A stretch of DNA of 24,097 bases, from contig JAEZJM010000006.1 in NCBI GenBank assembly GCA_023415775.1, positions 1 to 24,097 on the forward strand. The letters are read 5' to 3'. A program made the position numbers and the translations under genes. The notes beneath the pieces are model-generated. The model was not told the DNA's origin. It did no database searches and saw only the letters and a list, made by a program, of their open reading frames with translations. Below are positions 22,486-24,097 of this stretch, piece after piece. The stretch's first letter is position 1. Every line of letters starts with the position of its first letter. Source of the stretch: Bacillota bacterium. GTDB taxonomy: Bacteria > Bacillota > Negativicutes > Sporomusales > UBA7701.

Positions 22486-23133
22486 CTACTCATTTAAATC
22501 GAACTCGACTGTCTTCTTTCCTAATTTTTCGCCCCTATTGCCTATCAAATATGTAACAGACAACTTATTCTCTCCAACCCATTTTATCTCGCTGAAGGCG
22601 TCCACCGGATTGGCCACCGGCGGGAAGTCCTCGATTATCAGTTCTTTGTAAAACACCTTATGCTCAAACATATCCGCAACTATCAGCTTGCCTTTTTTCG
22701 GTGCCACAACCTTCCCGTAGCCTACTAAGAGCGGCGTAGTGTACACCGGTGATTCCCGTCTGTTATTCCTGTCGAAATACTGGGTATAATTGAGCCCGGT
22801 CCCCACGCCTATTCTGCATACGACAATATCATTACCCAACATGCCAAGTCCGATTGAGTCGCGCGTCAGCCGATAGCTTTTTTCCCAAACCAGCTTTCTA
22901 TCGTCGTCAAAAATTCTGATGCTATACTTTGTAAAACCTTCGGAATCCTTCGTGCCTTTCAGCATCTGGTATTCTACCCTGTCGGTGACCAATTCATTCT
23001 TTTCGGACGTTCTTTCGACCGTTTCATTTTTAACCGGTTGAGCAGGCTTGTCATTACCGCAACTCACAACAGACGGCATGACCAACAAAACCACCATCGC
23101 GGCAAAAAAACGCCAACCGCTTTTTGAAATCAT
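22486..23133 (-). CDS. putative lipoprotein of unknown function
   Basis: A 215-residue protein with a lipoprotein signal. A basic N-terminus (MISKSGWRFF) is followed by a hydrophobic stretch and lipobox VVSC with Cys25 as the lipidated residue. After it comes a polar linker (PAQPVKNETVERTSEKNE), then a beta-rich domain. I do not recognise the family. The ATG at 23148 is in frame, but GGAG lies 9 nt before the ATG at 23133, which also gives the better signal peptide, so I chose the latter. It may share a transcript with the SleB-type gene upstream, with the 17-bp inverted repeat between them. Confidence 0.78.
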   Translation of the reverse strand: MISKSGWRFFAAMVVLLVMPSVVSCGNDKPAQPVKNETVERTSEKNELVTDRVEYQMLKGTKDSEGFTKYSIRIFDDDRKLVWEKSYRLTRDSIGLGMLGNDIVVCRIGVGTGLNYTQYFDRNNRRESPVYTTPLLVGYGKVVAPKKGKLIVADMFEHKVFYKELIIEDFPPVANPVDAFSEIKWVGENKLSVTYLIGNRGEKLGKKTVEFDLNE

Positions 23134-23178
23134 TTTACACAGCTCCATTCGACACCATGCAATTTTTTAAGTTATTAA

Positions 23179-23234
23179 GGTAAAATTACCTCCTGCATTA
23201 TTAACCCATAATTTCGCCAGGAGGTAATTTTACC
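23179..23234. repeat. perfect 17-bp inverted repeat
   Basis: Arms GGTAAAATTACCTCCTG (23179-23195) and CAGGAGGTAATTTTACC (23218-23234) enclose a 22-nt spacer. It lies 27 bp after the SleB-type gene stop and may be its terminator or a processing hairpin. Neither tail is a clean U run: the minus-strand tail is TTAATAACTT and the plus-strand tail CTTTTGTTTG. Confidence 0.75.
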
Positions 23235-23260
23235 CTTTTGTTTGAGCTAGAAATTATGCT

Positions 23261-24097
23261 TTATTTGTACTTGTAAAATAGAAAATCGTCATCCTCCTCA
23301 ATGGGGACGGTCAACTTTTGAAGTTGTTCAAAATCCCAATCTGCCGGAACTTCCCTGAGATATAGGTCGGGGCGATCCCTATGAAGTTGTGCCTGAGCTT
23401 TAGGGCTGTAAAACATCACTGCGCCCCCAGTGAAATCCGGCACCTTTCCGTGATAAACATTCATAGCGGTGTTAATCAAACGTTCCAGCCTTGGGTCTGA
23501 ACCGTCACGGTTTTGTAAATACCTGATCATCTCTTGAAACGGTTGGCTGTTGGGGTCATTGATGCTAGAAAACTGGTCTGGTGTTAACAACTTTCCAACT
23601 GTATCATGTTTAGCCCAGTCCTTATAGCCAACCCTGTTCATAATCACGTGAGCGACCGCCCGTTGCGCATTCTCGCTGTTTCCGCCTGCCTCCCCGGCCA
23701 CTGTCGCAATAAAAAGCTTCTGTTCATCGTCGAGGTCTGGATAAGCCATTTTGCTCCTTCCATTATTCACCTCTTCGTGCGCAACTCCCGGCAGCGTCAT
23801 ATCCCCGTATGCCCCGCCGTCCGCATACCCGCCCGCGTAGGGGTTGGCGGCTGCCGTATTCGCCCCTCGCCCGCCGGTGTTAACGTCATTCCCGCCTGCC
23901 GTATAACTCAGCGGCCTATACGTCCCTCCCCGGCTGGGGGAAAAAATATCGGCAGCGTTTTTCCAAAATGGTGACTGCCCTGGCACCTTCGACCCTTTTA
24001 TTTCGAAACCGCCGTTTTCATTCGGCGTAATCGTCATTGTCTCCGGGTCATACGTAATACCATGCAAATCCGGCTTCATCGTCCTGTTGCCTGGCGG
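23261..24097 (-). CDS. SleB-type cell-wall hydrolase (possibly partial at N-terminus)
   Basis: The C-terminal half (about residues 115-240 from the ATG at 24079) is a Hydrolase_2/SleB domain. LFIATVAGEAGGNSENAQRAV contains the catalytic glutamate (GE), and AHVIMNRV and GGAVMFYSP are family motifs. Such enzymes cleave peptidoglycan in spore germination or wall remodelling, and some serve in phage particles. The first part is a Gly/Asn/Ala-rich, low-complexity linker without a signal peptide. The frame is open to the window edge with only a weak ribosome site before the ATG at 24079, so the protein probably begins outside the window. No phage genes are visible beside it. Confidence 0.85.
   Translation of the reverse strand, partial: PPGNRTMKPDLHGITYDPETMTITPNENGGFEIKGSKVPGQSPFWKNAADIFSPSRGGTYRPLSYTAGGNDVNTGGRGANTAAANPYAGGYADGGAYGDMTLPGVAHEEVNNGRSKMAYPDLDDEQKLFIATVAGEAGGNSENAQRAVAHVIMNRVGYKDWAKHDTVGKLLTPDQFSSINDPNSQPFQEMIRYLQNRDGSDPRLERLINTAMNVYHGKVPDFTGGAVMFYSPKAQAQLHRDRPDLYLREVPADWDFEQLQKLTVPIEEDDDFLFYKYK

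Noticed and set aside
23606..23974. 122-residue plus-strand ORF opposite the SleB-type gene
   Set aside because: It is antisense to a recognisable hydrolase domain and has no domain or ribosome site of its own.

Overview
The window looks like a chromosome segment of a GC-rich, diderm member of the Firmicutes, most likely a Negativicutes/Sporomusaceae relative. The reasons are AGGAGG-type ribosome binding sites with frequent GTG and TTG starts, a Bacillus-type pyr operon (pyrBC-carAB-pyrKD-pyrFE) with PyrR-type RNA leaders, sigma-54 control of a catabolic cluster, a SleB-type hydrolase, and intergenic palindromic repeats. No 16S gene or species marker is present, so the taxonomic call is inference.

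Layout. 1-250: three tRNA genes (Trp, Gly, Asp) on the minus strand with a good sigma-A promoter. 336-6530: a minus-strand cluster encoding a KASIII/HMG-CoA-synthase-like enzyme, a class I CoA-transferase, an MFS carboxylate transporter, an iron-sulfur flavoprotein and, past a terminator, a PAS-AAA+-Fis sigma-54 activator. A near-consensus -24/-12 promoter precedes the cluster, and upstream of it lies an array of GTAAC-N5-GTTAC sites. I read the whole as a carboxylic-acid utilisation system of unknown substrate, and it is the best candidate here for an undescribed system. 6550-8220, plus strand: an AlkA-like glycosylase, two overlapping small ORFs and a YpeA-like acetyltransferase. 8256-9882: two AT-rich genes of unknown function flanking a GC-rich, roughly 205-bp imperfect palindrome. 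9946-11520: a TetR regulator with an apparently leaderless mRNA and a ferredoxin-nitroreductase, sharing an operator motif.

11534-21531: the complete de novo UMP pathway on the minus strand, eight genes mostly overlapping or nearly abutting. It is read from one promoter through a leader with two tandem PyrR-binding hairpins, each followed by a terminator-like hairpin. pyrR and a uracil permease gene are not in the window. A 182-bp repeat with terminal inverted repeats sits between pyrD and pyrF, and a shorter related copy lies just upstream of the pyr promoter in opposite orientation.

21699-24097: an AT-rich orphan gene, another GC-rich palindromic segment, a lipoprotein gene, a perfect 17-bp inverted repeat and a SleB-type cell-wall hydrolase gene that runs off the window edge.

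No CRISPR array, transposase, integrase or rRNA gene was seen.
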